A stretch of DNA of 64,000 bases from Candidatus Opimibacter iunctus (GCA_016716665.1 JADJVH010000007.1:195953-259952); one strand, 5' to 3'; shown: positions 9,679-18,808, counted from the first letter of the stretch. Notes: generated from the sequence alone by a model not told the origin. A program made the numbers and translations.

Positions 9679-9724
9679 GCGCAGATCCCGCCATTGATTT
9701 CAATAATGTGGCGGGAGAGGGCGC
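9679..9724. repeat. Small palindromic repeat
   Basis: Perfect arms CCCGCCA (9687-9693) and TGGCGGG (9709-9715), extended imperfectly outwards to GCGC on both sides, form a hairpin between the membrane-protein and carbonic-anhydrase genes. It is REP-like in size and GC content. It may help end transcription of the convergent neighbours. Confidence 0.5.
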
Positions 9725-9821
9725 GGAGGTTTCGCACGGAGGACCCTGAGCAATAGCTCACTTCATTCCGCACACATCACACTTCACACTATATTTTTCA
9801 CTCTACTCTTTTCGTTTTTCA

Positions 9822-10454
9822 CTAAATGAGTCTGTAAATTTCCTGTATCCCCTTGAGTTCCTTCTCAAAATCAATCTGCAGATCAATCAGCCTGCCCGAC
9901 TTGATATCCATCACCCAGCCGTGGACGATCGGATAGCCGGTATGGATAAACTGCTTTTGTACAGCGGCGGTCTTGATGACATTGATGCACTGCTCGCGTA
10001 CGTTGAGCTCGACGAGGCGGTCAAATTGCTTTTTGGAATCAGTGATGGCATGTAATTCTTCCTTGTGGATCCTGAAGACATCGCGGATATTCCTGAGCCA
10101 TGGATTGAGGATACCCATATCTTCCTGCGTCATTGCCGCCTTGACCCCTCCGCAGTTGTAGTGCCCGCAGACGATGATATGTTTCACCTGGAGGTAATTG
10201 ACGGCATAGTTGATGACACTCATCACATTGACATCTATACTGACGACCAGGTTGCCGATGTTGCGGTGCACAAAGACTTCTCCTGGCTTGGCACCCATCA
10301 TCTCTTCTGCCGTGACCCTGCTGTCACTGCATCCGATATAGAGATAGTCAGGGTTCTGATCTATGGCCAGCTTCTCAAAAAATTCAGCGTCCGTTGCTTT
10401 CTTCTTTGCGATCCATTCGGCGTTGTTTTCAAATATCTTTTCGTACGAGATCAT
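9822..10454 (-). CDS. Beta-class carbonic anhydrase
   Basis: 210 residues from ATG 10454 (MISYEKIFENNAEW); the frame extends upstream but into a palindromic repeat, so the longer form is rejected. The zinc ligands and dyad of beta carbonic anhydrases are present: C42 and D44-R46 in CSDSR, H98 and C101 in GHYNCGG. The length is normal. The enzyme interconverts CO2 and bicarbonate in the cytosol. Transcription must start between the coding start and the element at 10558-10669 or within that element. Confidence 0.96.
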   Translation of the reverse strand: MISYEKIFENNAEWIAKKKATDAEFFEKLAIDQNPDYLYIGCSDSRVTAEEMMGAKPGEVFVHRNIGNLVVSIDVNVMSVINYAVNYLQVKHIIVCGHYNCGGVKAAMTQEDMGILNPWLRNIRDVFRIHKEELHAITDSKKQFDRLVELNVREQCINVIKTAAVQKQFIHTGYPIVHGWVMDIKSGRLIDLQIDFEKELKGIQEIYRLI

Positions 10455-10557
10455 CTTTGGTGAGTTGTCAGTTGTGAGTGCCCTCATTCCGGCAAAGGAT
10501 AAAGCATTTAAACATTTCCAAAATGGCACAATTTTAAATTTCCGAAGGAAATAAAAA

Positions 10558-10669
10558 GGCCGCTGGATGGAGTTCTCTCCGCCAGCAAAATGATTCCCAA
10601 AGAAGATTCCTTTTAGGGATTCACTCCTGGTATTCCAATAGTTGGCGGAGAGAACTCCATCCAACGGCC
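10558..10669. repeat. Palindromic repeat element, copy 1
   Basis: A 112-bp element with terminal inverted repeats of about 29 bp. The left arm contains CTGGATGGAGTTCTCTCCGC (10563-10582); its complement lies at 10642-10669, with about two mismatches. The 55-bp interior carries shorter GATTCC/GGATTC repeats. The same arms bound copy 2 at 14341-14451, where the interior is homologous in the opposite orientation. It encodes no protein and sits just 5' of the carbonic anhydrase gene. Confidence 0.85.
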
Positions 10670-10739
10670 TGAGGCCGATTATCATTTGGCAATCCTGGGA
10701 TGAATTCATTTTTTGTAATTAAATCTTTAGCTAAGAAAG

Positions 10740-11129
10740 CTATAGGTTCTTCCCGATCACCGGAATATTTCTCCTCTCTTTCCAAAGCAAGATAGCACTT
10801 GCTACAAAGACTACGCAAGCGAGTATAAATAAAAACCCGCCATCACCCTGTACCTCTATGCCCAGGATGGTGAGATGAAAAAACAATGCCCCGGATATGG
10901 TGCCAATGGCCAGCAATGCCCCCAGCCAGGTGGTTGCCGGGATGAGTATGAGGATGGAAGCGATCAGTTCTACGACGCCGGATCCAATACGACCCCATGG
11001 CTCCATACCCACGGTTTGAAAGATATACACGCTCTCGGCTGCCCCGGTAAACTTAAAGTAAAGGGTCTGGAGGAGGATCGCCGCGACGATGACTTTGAGG
11101 AAGAATGTGAAGGTAAATAGTGATTTCAT
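10740..11129 (-). CDS. DoxX-family membrane protein
   Basis: 129 residues starting at ATG 11129 (MKSLFTFTFFLKV). Four hydrophobic helices, the YFKFTGA segment after the first helix and the GSGVVELIASILIL second helix match small DoxX-like proteins. These sit in the inner membrane and have been linked to redox stress or respiratory functions; the role here is unknown. The longer frame upstream of 11129 translates low-complexity repeat DNA and is not used. Confidence 0.85.
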   Translation of the reverse strand: MKSLFTFTFFLKVIVAAILLQTLYFKFTGAAESVYIFQTVGMEPWGRIGSGVVELIASILILIPATTWLGALLAIGTISGALFFHLTILGIEVQGDGGFLFILACVVFVASAILLWKERRNIPVIGKNL

Positions 11130-11142
11130 GAGGGAAAAATAC

Positions 11143-11310
11143 GCAATTGTAAGACAGTGAGAAAGTAAGACAGTAAGAGGTGTGTGTGCGTGTGTGAAAA
11201 AGAGATGTGTGGGAGGTGTGTGGAATTTATATTTTACGATCACCGATCACCGATCACCGATCACCGATCACTGTTCACCGATCACCGATCACCGATCACA
11301 GATCACCTGA
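11143..11310. repeat. Low-complexity arrays: AGTAAGACAGTGAG type and a 7-bp tandem repeat
   Basis: 11143-11222 is purine/GT-rich on the plus strand and is the complement of the CT-rich arrays seen at 35.9, 36.9 and 47.9 kb. 11236-11310 is about ten copies of the heptamer GATCACC with a few substitutions. It fills the gap between the DoxX start and the end of the next lipoprotein gene. There are no spacers, so it is not CRISPR. Confidence 0.85.
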
Positions 11311-11688
11311 TCACTCATAGAACGTCTCCTTAATCTTTTCGACATAGCTGAGTGAAGCTATAGCATAGAGTTTATTTTTCCAGCCTGGAGTGTATGTAGT
11401 ATTGATACAGAGCCATTGCTGGGCTGAGCATCCTATTCTTCCATGGGAGGACTTCATGACCCGGACCGCCGGATCTATTTTCATGACTTCCTTGAGGATG
11501 GCCTCATTGGCGGGGATGCAAAACTCATAGTCCACAGCTACCTCGCCATTGCGAAGGCCCCGGTCATCGATTGCAGAATAATCAAATTGAATCTTAGATT
11601 GATTGGTGGCATCCATCTTGCGCGAGCATTGTGAGGCAGATAGACTGATCAATATGACTAGGATCACGAGGTAAGGTCTGAATAGCAT
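11311..11688 (-). CDS. Hypothetical lipoprotein, 125 aa
   Basis: The N-terminus MLFRPYLVILVILISLSASQC is a lipoprotein signal with the lipid cysteine at 21. The mature part has four more cysteines (FCIPAN, IGCSAQQWLC), which could form disulfides, and motifs VAVDYEFCIP and KLYAIASLSYVEKI. I do not recognise the family. The stop codon abuts the heptamer tandem repeat. Confidence 0.75.
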   Translation of the reverse strand: MLFRPYLVILVILISLSASQCSRKMDATNQSKIQFDYSAIDDRGLRNGEVAVDYEFCIPANEAILKEVMKIDPAVRVMKSSHGRIGCSAQQWLCINTTYTPGWKNKLYAIASLSYVEKIKETFYE

Positions 11689-11767
11689 ATGGGATGAAAA
11701 TTTGACAAAGAAAGGTAGGTTTATTTTTCTTTCCTGATCAACGGATTTTGAGATCAGATTCTTATCC

Positions 11768-12394
11768 TCAGTGGAAAAAAAGAAACATCAGCCCTGTGAG
11801 GATAAGGATGATCCCGGAGATGAGCCCGGAGTTGTGCTCGAGTTTGTGCCAATCCATTTTCTTGAGTCCATGCAGGGCGAGCCAGGCAAACAAGGTCATA
11901 CCCAATGCAGAGGTCACGGTATAGATCACTGCAATGATCATCGTGAGGGCCATGCCCTTGGTCCCTGCGACGAGGAATAGCGCACCGACTTCAAGACAAG
12001 GCGAAAGGAACATGGCCAGTAACAAGGAGCCGATGATCACACCCATGTTGGTGTTGGTCGTCATTTTAACTTCACGCAGATGGAAGTGTTTATGGTGCTG
12101 GTGGCGCCAGACAAAGAGGATACCCAGGGTGATGAGGATACCTGCAGCGATGTATTTAAAATAAGGGAGGATACCATCCAGGGTCATTCCGCCCAGGGCA
12201 AGGAGTATCCCGATGATCACTGTGCTCAGGGAGTGCGCCAGCGCAGCCAGCATAGTGATTCCTGCTGTCTTGCGTCCATCCCATCCCAGTTGCCTGGAGA
12301 TAGCCACCACCGGTAGCCAGTGATTGGGCAGGATGGCATGCAGGATACTGATCGCCAGCACACTGATAAAGAGTTCAATGGAGTCCATGATCAT
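11768..12394 (-). CDS. Integral membrane protein, NicO/UreH-like metal transporter type
   Basis: 208 residues, six hydrophobic helices. The first helix ends in SILHAILPNHWLP, and helix 3 is followed by a histidine-rich loop (WRHQHHKHFHLREV, about 100-113). The helix SPCLEVGALFLVAG has a conserved proline-cysteine. The HAxxPNHW pattern and the His-rich cytoplasmic loop are reminiscent of nickel/cobalt exporters and UreH-like proteins, which supports movement of a divalent metal across the inner membrane. The metal and direction cannot be told. No urease or hydrogenase genes are nearby. Confidence 0.6.
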   Translation of the reverse strand: MIMDSIELFISVLAISILHAILPNHWLPVVAISRQLGWDGRKTAGITMLAALAHSLSTVIIGILLALGGMTLDGILPYFKYIAAGILITLGILFVWRHQHHKHFHLREVKMTTNTNMGVIIGSLLLAMFLSPCLEVGALFLVAGTKGMALTMIIAVIYTVTSALGMTLFAWLALHGLKKMDWHKLEHNSGLISGIILILTGLMFLFFH

Positions 12395-12465
12395 CAGCCC
12401 GCAAAGGTAAGCGAGAAAACGTAACCAACGGGTTCACCCACCAAGGTGGCTAAAGAGTATGTCTT

Positions 12466-13995
12466 TTATTCCTTGACCGGAGGCAGGGTGAACTTGTTCA
12501 ATACACTCTTGCTGGCAGCAAGTTTCTCCACCTCATGAATTTCCCTCGGGGCATAGGAAGAGATGTTCTCTCCCTGGTTCTTTCCGATCAGGATATCATC
12601 TTCGATGCGCACAGCCAGGTTCCACCATTTCTTGTCACAGGGACTGCCTTCGGGGATATAGATGCCAGGCTCTACCGTGATGACCATGTTTTCCTTGAGG
12701 GTGGTCGTGACACTCTTGTCATGGACGTCAAGGCCGATGTGATGGGAACATCCATGAATGTAGTATAGCGACACGTCCTCGCGCTTTTTCGTGATCCCCA
12801 GTTTTGCCATCACTTCGTTTTGTGCATCAAGCACCAACTGGTAGATTGCTTTTTGTTCTGTGGTAAATTTACCATTGGCCGGTGTAGTCCGTGTGACATC
12901 GGCAGTGTAGCCATGATATTCAGAGGCCACATCCATTAGCACCAATTGGTTGTCCACTTGCGTGACATTGTTGTCGATATAGTGGAGGATACAACCATTG
13001 GCTCCCGTCCCGACAATCGGAGGATAGCCCTCTTCTTCTGCTCCATATTTTTTATGTACGTATCGGAATATACCATCCAGTTCTGATTCAGACATATCCG
13101 GATGAATGGCCTTCATCACTTCGGCATGCGCCACTGCGGAGATAAAGGCTGATTTGCGCAACATGGCGATTTCCTCAGGTTGCTTGATCTCGCGCAGGAG
13201 CGAGGTCAATTGATAAAATTGCAAAGGAGGCATAGGGTTGCCCAGGATGCAATGCACTACACCGGAAAGCATTGCCGAATCCGGTCTTTGTATCAGGTCA
13301 AGCAGCAAGGAGTCATTTCTGAATTCAGGATCAGCCGTTTCCTTCATTGCATTATTGATGCGGCCTATGCGTGACTGCAGGTTGGAAGCATTGGTTGAAA
13401 ATGCCAGCCGCTTGTAGGCATCCAGGATGTTCCTATTATCAACAGCCTTGATGCTTGCCTTTTCCCTGAAGGTCTGGATCAGCGAAGAGAGGGTGCCTGC
13501 ACTGACATCATCGGGCAGCACATCATAGATCACCTTGCTGAATAAAGAAAAATCAACAGGACAATTCTTAAAGTCTTCTGAATTATACACCTGGTCAAAC
13601 CCTAATTGTTTCCTGACACCCTCTATACCCAGCCGGCGCCCCGACCATTGCTCCTGGAATGGGTTTCTCTTACGGACATAAAACAATTCATTGTATGTGC
13701 CAATATCGTTTTGCTGAGGCTCTTTGAAAATCAATAAGACTGCATCAGGCTCTTTGTAGCCGGAGAAGTAATAGAGATCCGGATTGGGGTGATAGATATA
13801 ATTGACATCATTGGAGAAGACCCGCTCCGGATAGGCAAAGATGACCACGACTGAATTTGGTGGCATGATCTTGCGCAGGGCCTCACGTCGATTTGCATGG
13901 AAGGCAGGGGTGAGATAATCGGTGGGTAAGGAGTTTTGTGCGGTGGCACTCTGCATGTATAGTGCAAGGGACAGAAGAAAGAATACTCTAAGCAT
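12466..13995 (-). CDS. pepP: Secreted Xaa-Pro aminopeptidase (aminopeptidase P, M24B)
   Basis: 509 residues with a signal peptide (MLRVFFLLSLALYMQSATAQ), an aminopeptidase P N-terminal domain (about 30-190, FAYPERVFSNDVNYIYHPNPDLYYFSGY) and the M24 pita-bread domain. The five metal ligands are visible: D in LMDVAS, D in YTADVTR, H in HGCSHHIGL, E in ITVEPG and E in VRIEDD. It cleaves the N-terminal residue before proline; the signal peptide places this copy outside the cytosol. The gene is monocistronic, and the 504 bp upstream hold two palindromic elements. Confidence 0.95.
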   Translation of the reverse strand: MLRVFFLLSLALYMQSATAQNSLPTDYLTPAFHANRREALRKIMPPNSVVVIFAYPERVFSNDVNYIYHPNPDLYYFSGYKEPDAVLLIFKEPQQNDIGTYNELFYVRKRNPFQEQWSGRRLGIEGVRKQLGFDQVYNSEDFKNCPVDFSLFSKVIYDVLPDDVSAGTLSSLIQTFREKASIKAVDNRNILDAYKRLAFSTNASNLQSRIGRINNAMKETADPEFRNDSLLLDLIQRPDSAMLSGVVHCILGNPMPPLQFYQLTSLLREIKQPEEIAMLRKSAFISAVAHAEVMKAIHPDMSESELDGIFRYVHKKYGAEEEGYPPIVGTGANGCILHYIDNNVTQVDNQLVLMDVASEYHGYTADVTRTTPANGKFTTEQKAIYQLVLDAQNEVMAKLGITKKREDVSLYYIHGCSHHIGLDVHDKSVTTTLKENMVITVEPGIYIPEGSPCDKKWWNLAVRIEDDILIGKNQGENISSYAPREIHEVEKLAASKSVLNKFTLPPVKE

Positions 13996-14178
13996 GAGAA
14001 TGTGGTATAACTGATATTTTAATCAACTTTGATCAGGATAAAGGAAAGTAAAATTCAAAAAGGATGAACTTTTCAGACATGTCAAATATATCAAATATCC
14101 ATTGTAATTGCCTTGTGAGACTTCCGCTCAGATACATCTAAAAGAGGAGTAGAACTCAATATATACAAAGTATAAATC

Positions 14179-14299
14179 GGCCCCCGGCCGTGGCAGGAGT
14201 TTGCTCCTGCCACCACAGGAATATCTGATAGAATTTCTGAAGTGAATCCTGTTTGGAATCCGCATGGTGGCAGGAGCAAACTCCTGCCACGGCCGGGCC
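14179..14299. repeat. Palindromic repeat element, copy 3 (variant arms)
   Basis: A 121-bp element bounded by arms of about 35 bp. The left arm (14179-14215) includes GGCAGGAGTTTGCTCCTGCC, itself a hairpin; the right arm is 14265-14299. The interior has GATTCC/GGATTC and ATATTCC blocks that line up with the interiors of copies 1 and 2, although the arms differ. It is followed after 41 bp by copy 2. The remaining 13996-14178 shows nothing recognisable. Confidence 0.75.
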
Positions 14300-14340
14300 C
14301 ACATGGGCCTGGCCGGATGATCCCGGTTTTAATCGGCGAT

Positions 14341-14451
14341 CGCCGTTGGATGGAGTTCTCTCCGCCAACCTATGGATACCAATAATGAATTCCTATAGAG
14401 AATCCTATATGGGAATCATGCTGCTGGCGGAGAGAACTCCATCCAGCGGCG
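14341..14451. repeat. Palindromic repeat element, copy 2
   Basis: A 111-bp element with inverted arms at 14341-14369 and 14423-14451, nearly identical to those of copy 1 (shared core TGGATGGAGTTCTCTCCGCC). The interior, read on the opposite strand, aligns with copy 1 through ATGATTCCCA, GGATTC and TTGGTAT. It lies directly after the terminator of the BNR exoprotein gene. Confidence 0.85.
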
Positions 14452-14474
14452 TTTTTCTTTCCTGCGGAAACAAA

Positions 14475-14499
14475 AACAGGCCAACCCTAATGGTCTGTT
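14475..14499 (-). terminator. Rho-independent terminator of the BNR exoprotein gene
   Basis: Arms AACAGGCC (14475-14482) and GGTCTGTT (14492-14499) form a stem with one mismatch, and the minus strand runs on into T residues. Confidence 0.65.
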
Positions 14500-17109
14500 T
14501 TAGTTTCCCTTGGTTTTAAAGAAATGCCCGTCCGGAACCGTCAGGTTAGCCCCGGGAGCCAGGGTGAGGTCTTTGCACGAGAGGCCGGTGACGTTGATGA
14601 CCGGATCATGATTTGGAGATACGACCTGTGGGATGATTACATCCTGCAATGATGTTGGCACGCCATGCGGATTCCAGTTTTCCGGGTTGTTCCAATCAGA
14701 AGAGATATTTCCTACCCACGTAAAAACAGTAGGTACAGGCACCGCAAGTCCCGACTCCCAAAGGCCCCGGCCATTGGTGGCGGCCCTGATCTTGCTGATC
14801 CCATAGGCGATATCAAGTTCCTGCACATCTACATTAGGCAAGCCCGTGAAAAACGGTTGCCATGATGAATACGTTCTGTCCCTGTAATACACGCCTACAT
14901 CCGTGCCTACATAGAGACCATCACTGGAGGTCTTTTGATATACGATGCAATTGACCGGCAGATTGGGCAGGCCGGTGGAATAGTTGGTCCAGGTAGTTCC
15001 ACCATCTACAGTAGTCCAGACTTTATTGGCTGCAGAATAACCTGAAAACGTGACCCAGGCTTGTAATGGATTAGTATTGCTGACAGCGATTGCTGTTATG
15101 CTGGCAGAACCAACAGGCAGATTGCTGGTCTTGTCCGTAAAGTTTGTACCATCCGTGCTGATAAACACACGGTTGGTTTTAGCGGCATAGATATAGTTGG
15201 GATTGGAGTTGGCATAGGCAAGTGCCATCACAAACGTATTGCCTCCGGTGACATTGCCCACTTGTGTAAAACTCAACCCACCATTGGTGGTGCGCCAAAC
15301 CTGGGCCTTGCCTACGAGCAAAGTAGAGTCATGATCAGGATGCATGATGAATGGCGTAAGCCATGTGCCATTTGCATTGACACCAGAGCCCCCATAGGTG
15401 CATACGACATTGTATAAGGGATAGTTGTTGTAGGATACGATGATGCGGCCTTTAACTGTGCCAAGGTAGCGTATGGAGTCATTGTCAGATTCATAGATGC
15501 ATTCCGTGCCATCTCCTGTGTTACGACAGAAAATGATCCAGTCTGTGCCATCATACTCCTGGGTATACATATCCTGGTGTCCGGTCAGGATGGTATATGG
15601 ATCCAATGGTGATACGCCAAACTTGTACATCTGCGCGATCTGCATCCCTTCATTCATCGGCGCCCAGGTGGCTCCATAGTCGGTAGTTTTTGTCAAGCCT
15701 CCATCATTGCCGGAGAAATAGGCGGCATCCGTCCCAGGAATAAACGTAATGGAATGGTGATCAGGATGCACATAAGGAATGAATCCGCCATTTTCACTCG
15801 AGTGCTGAGTCCAGGTCAAACCTCCATCCATGCTCCTCCACATGTTGGTCGCCCCCACGATGATCGTATCCTTGTGAAATGGCGATACGGCCATGCATAG
15901 GTTATACCATGCCTGGTTACCTGCAGCGCCAAATAGGATGTTTGGTGTATTAGCCCTCAGCGTGAAATGATCACCACCATCCACAGAGCGGTAAAACCCG
16001 TGAAAATCAGATGTCCCTTGCTTGACGATCAACACGTAGACATAGTTGGTGTCATCAGGAGTTACACCTATTTCAAATCTGGCCACCGTATTGCTCGCAG
16101 GTAGCCCGTCAGTCAGCTGGCTCCAGGTCACCCCGGCATCAGTGGATCGGTAGATTGACCCCCCTGATTGAACACCTGCAGAAGCGTATAGTGTGTTTGG
16201 ATGCTCAGGTTTAAATTCAATATCGGTAAACTGTCCGTCATTCATCTTCACCCAATTGGTTCCCGCATTGATCGTTCTGTAGATTCCATTTGTGGTAGCT
16301 GCATAGACCGTATCCGGTCGGGTAGGGTGGATGAGGAGTTTATAGATATTTCTGCCCCAGCTTACTTCCCAGTTCATAGTATTACTGGACGAGGGCCATG
16401 TAGCCCCTCCATCGGTAGATTTATAGATACCAGTAGATGCTATGGTGAGTTGTGAGCCGACCCCATTGGCATCACCTGTAGCCAAATACATGACCTGCGT
16501 ATTGGATGGGTCGATAGCAATGTCTGAGCAACCTATGACAGGCAATTGATCAGTATTGGAGTTGGTCCAGTTGAGCCCGGCATCCAGGCTTTTCCAAAGG
16601 CCGCCTAGTGGAGACACAACCCACATCTTGTTACTGTTGGTCGGATCAAACCTCAGGAAATTGACCCTCGCTGCACCGTAAAAATCTCCATTGGTGACCG
16701 TACCTGTCGGGCCAAGGGCTGTCCAGGTAGCCGGAGGTAGTGTAGTGGAGCGGGTATTGTTTTGTAAAGAAGCCTGATACGCTGCAAACTCTTTATAGTT
16801 GGTCGAAGGCAGGGTGATATCCCCTGATGGATATACTCGCGGTTCCATGTGGTTTTCCCAACGTTTGTATTGGTTATAGCCTGGAAATTCTCCTCCTTCT
16901 TCACCTTCTGTAGCCCGCTCTGTACGGCGGTTTTCCCGCAGTTGTTTTTTCTCGTAGCGGTTAAAAGCATCCTGGATGTCATAGAAATTGGCAGGTGCAG
17001 TAGGATCTGAGGAGCGTTTTGACTTCAGGTACGGAGCATCCATCCATGGCTGTGCGCCGGCTATGAGGCCTGACAGGAGGAGCGTAAAGAGGAGAGAGCG
17101 AGCTTTCAA
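14500..17109 (-). CDS. Secreted BNR/sortilin-like beta-propeller protein
   Basis: 869 residues with a signal peptide (MKARSLLFTLLLSGLIAGAQ). Most of the protein is a propeller of photosystem-stability/BNR-like repeats: VSPLGGLWKSLDAGLNW, TGIYKSTDGGATW, NGIYRTINAGTNW, GSIYRSTDAGVTW, NMWRSMDGGLTW, and QVWRTTNGGLSF. The C-terminal 70 residues are a small beta domain (TWVGNISSDWNNPENW... VPDGHFFKTKGN). No T9SS sorting domain follows and the protein stops inside what is usually a longer C-terminal region, so the end may be shortened. Such proteins are exported by Bacteroidota and some bind or cut glycans; the activity here is unknown. Confidence 0.88.
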   Translation of the reverse strand: MKARSLLFTLLLSGLIAGAQPWMDAPYLKSKRSSDPTAPANFYDIQDAFNRYEKKQLRENRRTERATEGEEGGEFPGYNQYKRWENHMEPRVYPSGDITLPSTNYKEFAAYQASLQNNTRSTTLPPATWTALGPTGTVTNGDFYGAARVNFLRFDPTNSNKMWVVSPLGGLWKSLDAGLNWTNSNTDQLPVIGCSDIAIDPSNTQVMYLATGDANGVGSQLTIASTGIYKSTDGGATWPSSSNTMNWEVSWGRNIYKLLIHPTRPDTVYAATTNGIYRTINAGTNWVKMNDGQFTDIEFKPEHPNTLYASAGVQSGGSIYRSTDAGVTWSQLTDGLPASNTVARFEIGVTPDDTNYVYVLIVKQGTSDFHGFYRSVDGGDHFTLRANTPNILFGAAGNQAWYNLCMAVSPFHKDTIIVGATNMWRSMDGGLTWTQHSSENGGFIPYVHPDHHSITFIPGTDAAYFSGNDGGLTKTTDYGATWAPMNEGMQIAQMYKFGVSPLDPYTILTGHQDMYTQEYDGTDWIIFCRNTGDGTECIYESDNDSIRYLGTVKGRIIVSYNNYPLYNVVCTYGGSGVNANGTWLTPFIMHPDHDSTLLVGKAQVWRTTNGGLSFTQVGNVTGGNTFVMALAYANSNPNYIYAAKTNRVFISTDGTNFTDKTSNLPVGSASITAIAVSNTNPLQAWVTFSGYSAANKVWTTVDGGTTWTNYSTGLPNLPVNCIVYQKTSSDGLYVGTDVGVYYRDRTYSSWQPFFTGLPNVDVQELDIAYGISKIRAATNGRGLWESGLAVPVPTVFTWVGNISSDWNNPENWNPHGVPTSLQDVIIPQVVSPNHDPVINVTGLSCKDLTLAPGANLTVPDGHFFKTKGN

Positions 17110-17211
17110 GGAGTAGCAGGTTTTCTTATGAGATACAAGATACCGGGTATTTGTTGCCTCAGCAAGTTAGGCAGCTATTCCTGAAAGGCATTCCAGCCTT
17201 GGGACACAATG

Positions 17212-17244
17212 CAAAAGGCCCCTGTTTTGAGAGGGGCCTTTTGT
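17212..17244 (-). terminator. Rho-independent terminator
   Basis: Perfect arms AAAAGGCCCC and GGGGCCTTTT around a TGTTTTGAGA loop. It serves the minus-strand DUF2541-like gene just to the right and would work in both directions. Confidence 0.85.
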
Positions 17245-17289
17245 CCTGTACCAATTTTTATTGAGTAGCTGGTGTGCTTGTCTGGTGGA

Positions 17290-17721
17290 TTACTTCAACC
17301 CAAACAAAGTGACATCGGCCCTGCCGTTTAATACCCCCTGGGTGTCATACCAAAACTCCACAGATTTGAGTTTCCGTCTTCCTCCTTTCAGGTCAATGAT
17401 GCGGCTCTCTCCTCCCTGCGGGATGTTGAATCTGATGTCAATATTTTCAGGCGCTCCGCCATCATCATAGCGTACGATCATCCTGACCATATTGATCGGT
17501 GCATCAGTGACTTTAAATTTCAATCTCCTGAAATAGTCATAGGGACCTGCGACATATATCGCATCATGGTCTGCGACAAATTTAGCTTGCGTATGTCCCA
17601 ACAATCTCCATGTACCCACAGCACCAGCTCGTGGTTGTGAAACCGTGGCTTGTGCACTGGCAGTCATCAAGCCAATAAAGAGAATACATGCAGTCAATAC
17701 GATGTTTAAATATGATCTCAT
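17290..17721 (-). CDS. Secreted DUF2541-like protein
   Basis: 143 residues with a signal peptide (MRSYLNIVLTACILFIGLMTASAQ). The mature part is a single small beta-sandwich: GTWRLLGHTQAKFVADHDAI, then VRYDDGG, RIIDLKGGRRKLKSVEFWYDT and ADVTLFG. This order matches DUF2541 proteins (an LG-x-D-x-I start followed by IDLKGG-R-I and a closing VTLFG strand). Location is periplasm or outside; no activity is known. It ends 46 bp before a strong terminator. Confidence 0.75.
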   Translation of the reverse strand: MRSYLNIVLTACILFIGLMTASAQATVSQPRAGAVGTWRLLGHTQAKFVADHDAIYVAGPYDYFRRLKFKVTDAPINMVRMIVRYDDGGAPENIDIRFNIPQGGESRIIDLKGGRRKLKSVEFWYDTQGVLNGRADVTLFGLK

Positions 17722-17794
17722 TTTATATATTTTATCTAGGCTATTAAATTAATTTGTTTTCATTGCAATACATCAATAATACTTCCTCTCCCGA

Positions 17795-18577
17795 TTATTT
17801 GATGGTCTCTGCTGCTTTCCACAGTCTATCCAGATTAGGATTGATATAGATGTCAACTCTCCTGTTCCTGCCTTTTCCTTCTTCTGTGGTATTGTCTGCA
17901 ACAGGATGGAATTCAGCACGTCCTCCGCTGATGATCCGTGTAGGATCCACCTTGTACTCCCGGGTCAGGACCCTCACTACTGCATTTGCCCTTGTGGTGC
18001 TGAAGTCCCAGTTGTCCTTCGCGGCAGAAGCTGCAGGAGTATTGTCTGTGTTTCCGATGACATATATGCTGGTGCCTGGATACCCATTGACCACCTCTGC
18101 AACCGCAGCGAGGGCCTGTTTTCCTTCCCACCCAACTGTTGTGCCGCCACTGGTAAACATCAGGTAATTGTCCATGGACAGATGGACTAGGCCACTTACA
18201 AATTCGACATCAATGCCTGCTGCGTCAAATTTCTCCAGACTTACTTTGACCTTATCGCTCAACTGTTGCAGTGATCCATATTGCTCCTTGATGGCTCCAT
18301 TGATGGCCTCCAGCTTTTGCTGCACGACTGCCTTTGCTTCTGTGCAGCCGGCCATGTCCTTTTTCATTTTACTGTTTTCTTCTGCCAGTGTTTTGTTCTT
18401 CGCCTCACTGGCCGCTAGTTCTTTTTCATGAAAGCTGATGATTTCTTCCTGCTCACTGGTTAGTGTTCTTAATTGGTTGAGCTCCGTATTCACTTGCTCA
18501 AATTTTTTACTGGAGACACAAGACATAGCAGACAGACTTATTCCTGCCAATAGAATTAGTGATACATTATTTTTCAT
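17795..18577 (-). CDS. OmpA-family lipoprotein
   Basis: 260 residues. Lipoprotein signal MKNNVSLILLAGISLSAMSC (lipid C20), a coiled coil (about 28-85, glutamate/lysine heptads), and a C-terminal OmpA domain (about 125-250). The peptidoglycan-binding region shows IGNTDNTP, WDFSTTRANAVVRVL, GGRAEFHPVADN and GRNRRVDIYI. The protein would sit in the outer membrane and hold peptidoglycan. The coiled coil plus OmpA layout is common in Bacteroidota. It is monocistronic, with low-complexity repeats upstream. Confidence 0.93.
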   Translation of the reverse strand: MKNNVSLILLAGISLSAMSCVSSKKFEQVNTELNQLRTLTSEQEEIISFHEKELAASEAKNKTLAEENSKMKKDMAGCTEAKAVVQQKLEAINGAIKEQYGSLQQLSDKVKVSLEKFDAAGIDVEFVSGLVHLSMDNYLMFTSGGTTVGWEGKQALAAVAEVVNGYPGTSIYVIGNTDNTPAASAAKDNWDFSTTRANAVVRVLTREYKVDPTRIISGGRAEFHPVADNTTEEGKGRNRRVDIYINPNLDRLWKAAETIK

Positions 18578-18619
18578 TTTAGTAGTTTGTTTATAATTTA
18601 CTTTTTAGCTTCATACACT

Positions 18620-18800
18620 AGTGACCCATTGACCATTGACCATTGACCATTGCTCCATTGCTCCATTGCTCCATTGCTCCATGCTCCATGCCCCTTGCCC
18701 CTTGCCCCTTGCTCCCTTGCTCCCTTGCTCCTTTGCTCCCTTGCTCCCTGCCCCTTGCTCATTGCCCACTGCCGACTGCATACTGCTGCTTGCCCTCTGC
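18620..18800. repeat. Low-complexity tandem arrays (GACCATT, GCTCCATT, GCCCCTT units)
   Basis: Successive runs of 7-8 bp units (GACCATT four times, GCTCCATT about four times, then CCTTGCC and CTTGCTC units) fill the gap between the porin stop and the OmpA start. Units change gradually, as expected from slippage. Confidence 0.85.
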
Positions 18801-18808
18801 TCTATGCC

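Noticed and set aside
9192..9773. 193-residue open frame on the minus strand over the bestrophin-like gene
   Set aside because: It is antisense to a gene with clear membrane helices, has an unnatural His/Asp-rich composition and no recognisable motif.
10455..10709. N-terminal extension of the carbonic anhydrase frame
   Set aside because: It translates the palindromic repeat element; the family start MISYEKIF at 10454 is preceded by a normal leader.
11236..11310. Possible CRISPR array (repeated GATCACC)
   Set aside because: Units are contiguous 7-mers without spacers, and no cas gene is present.
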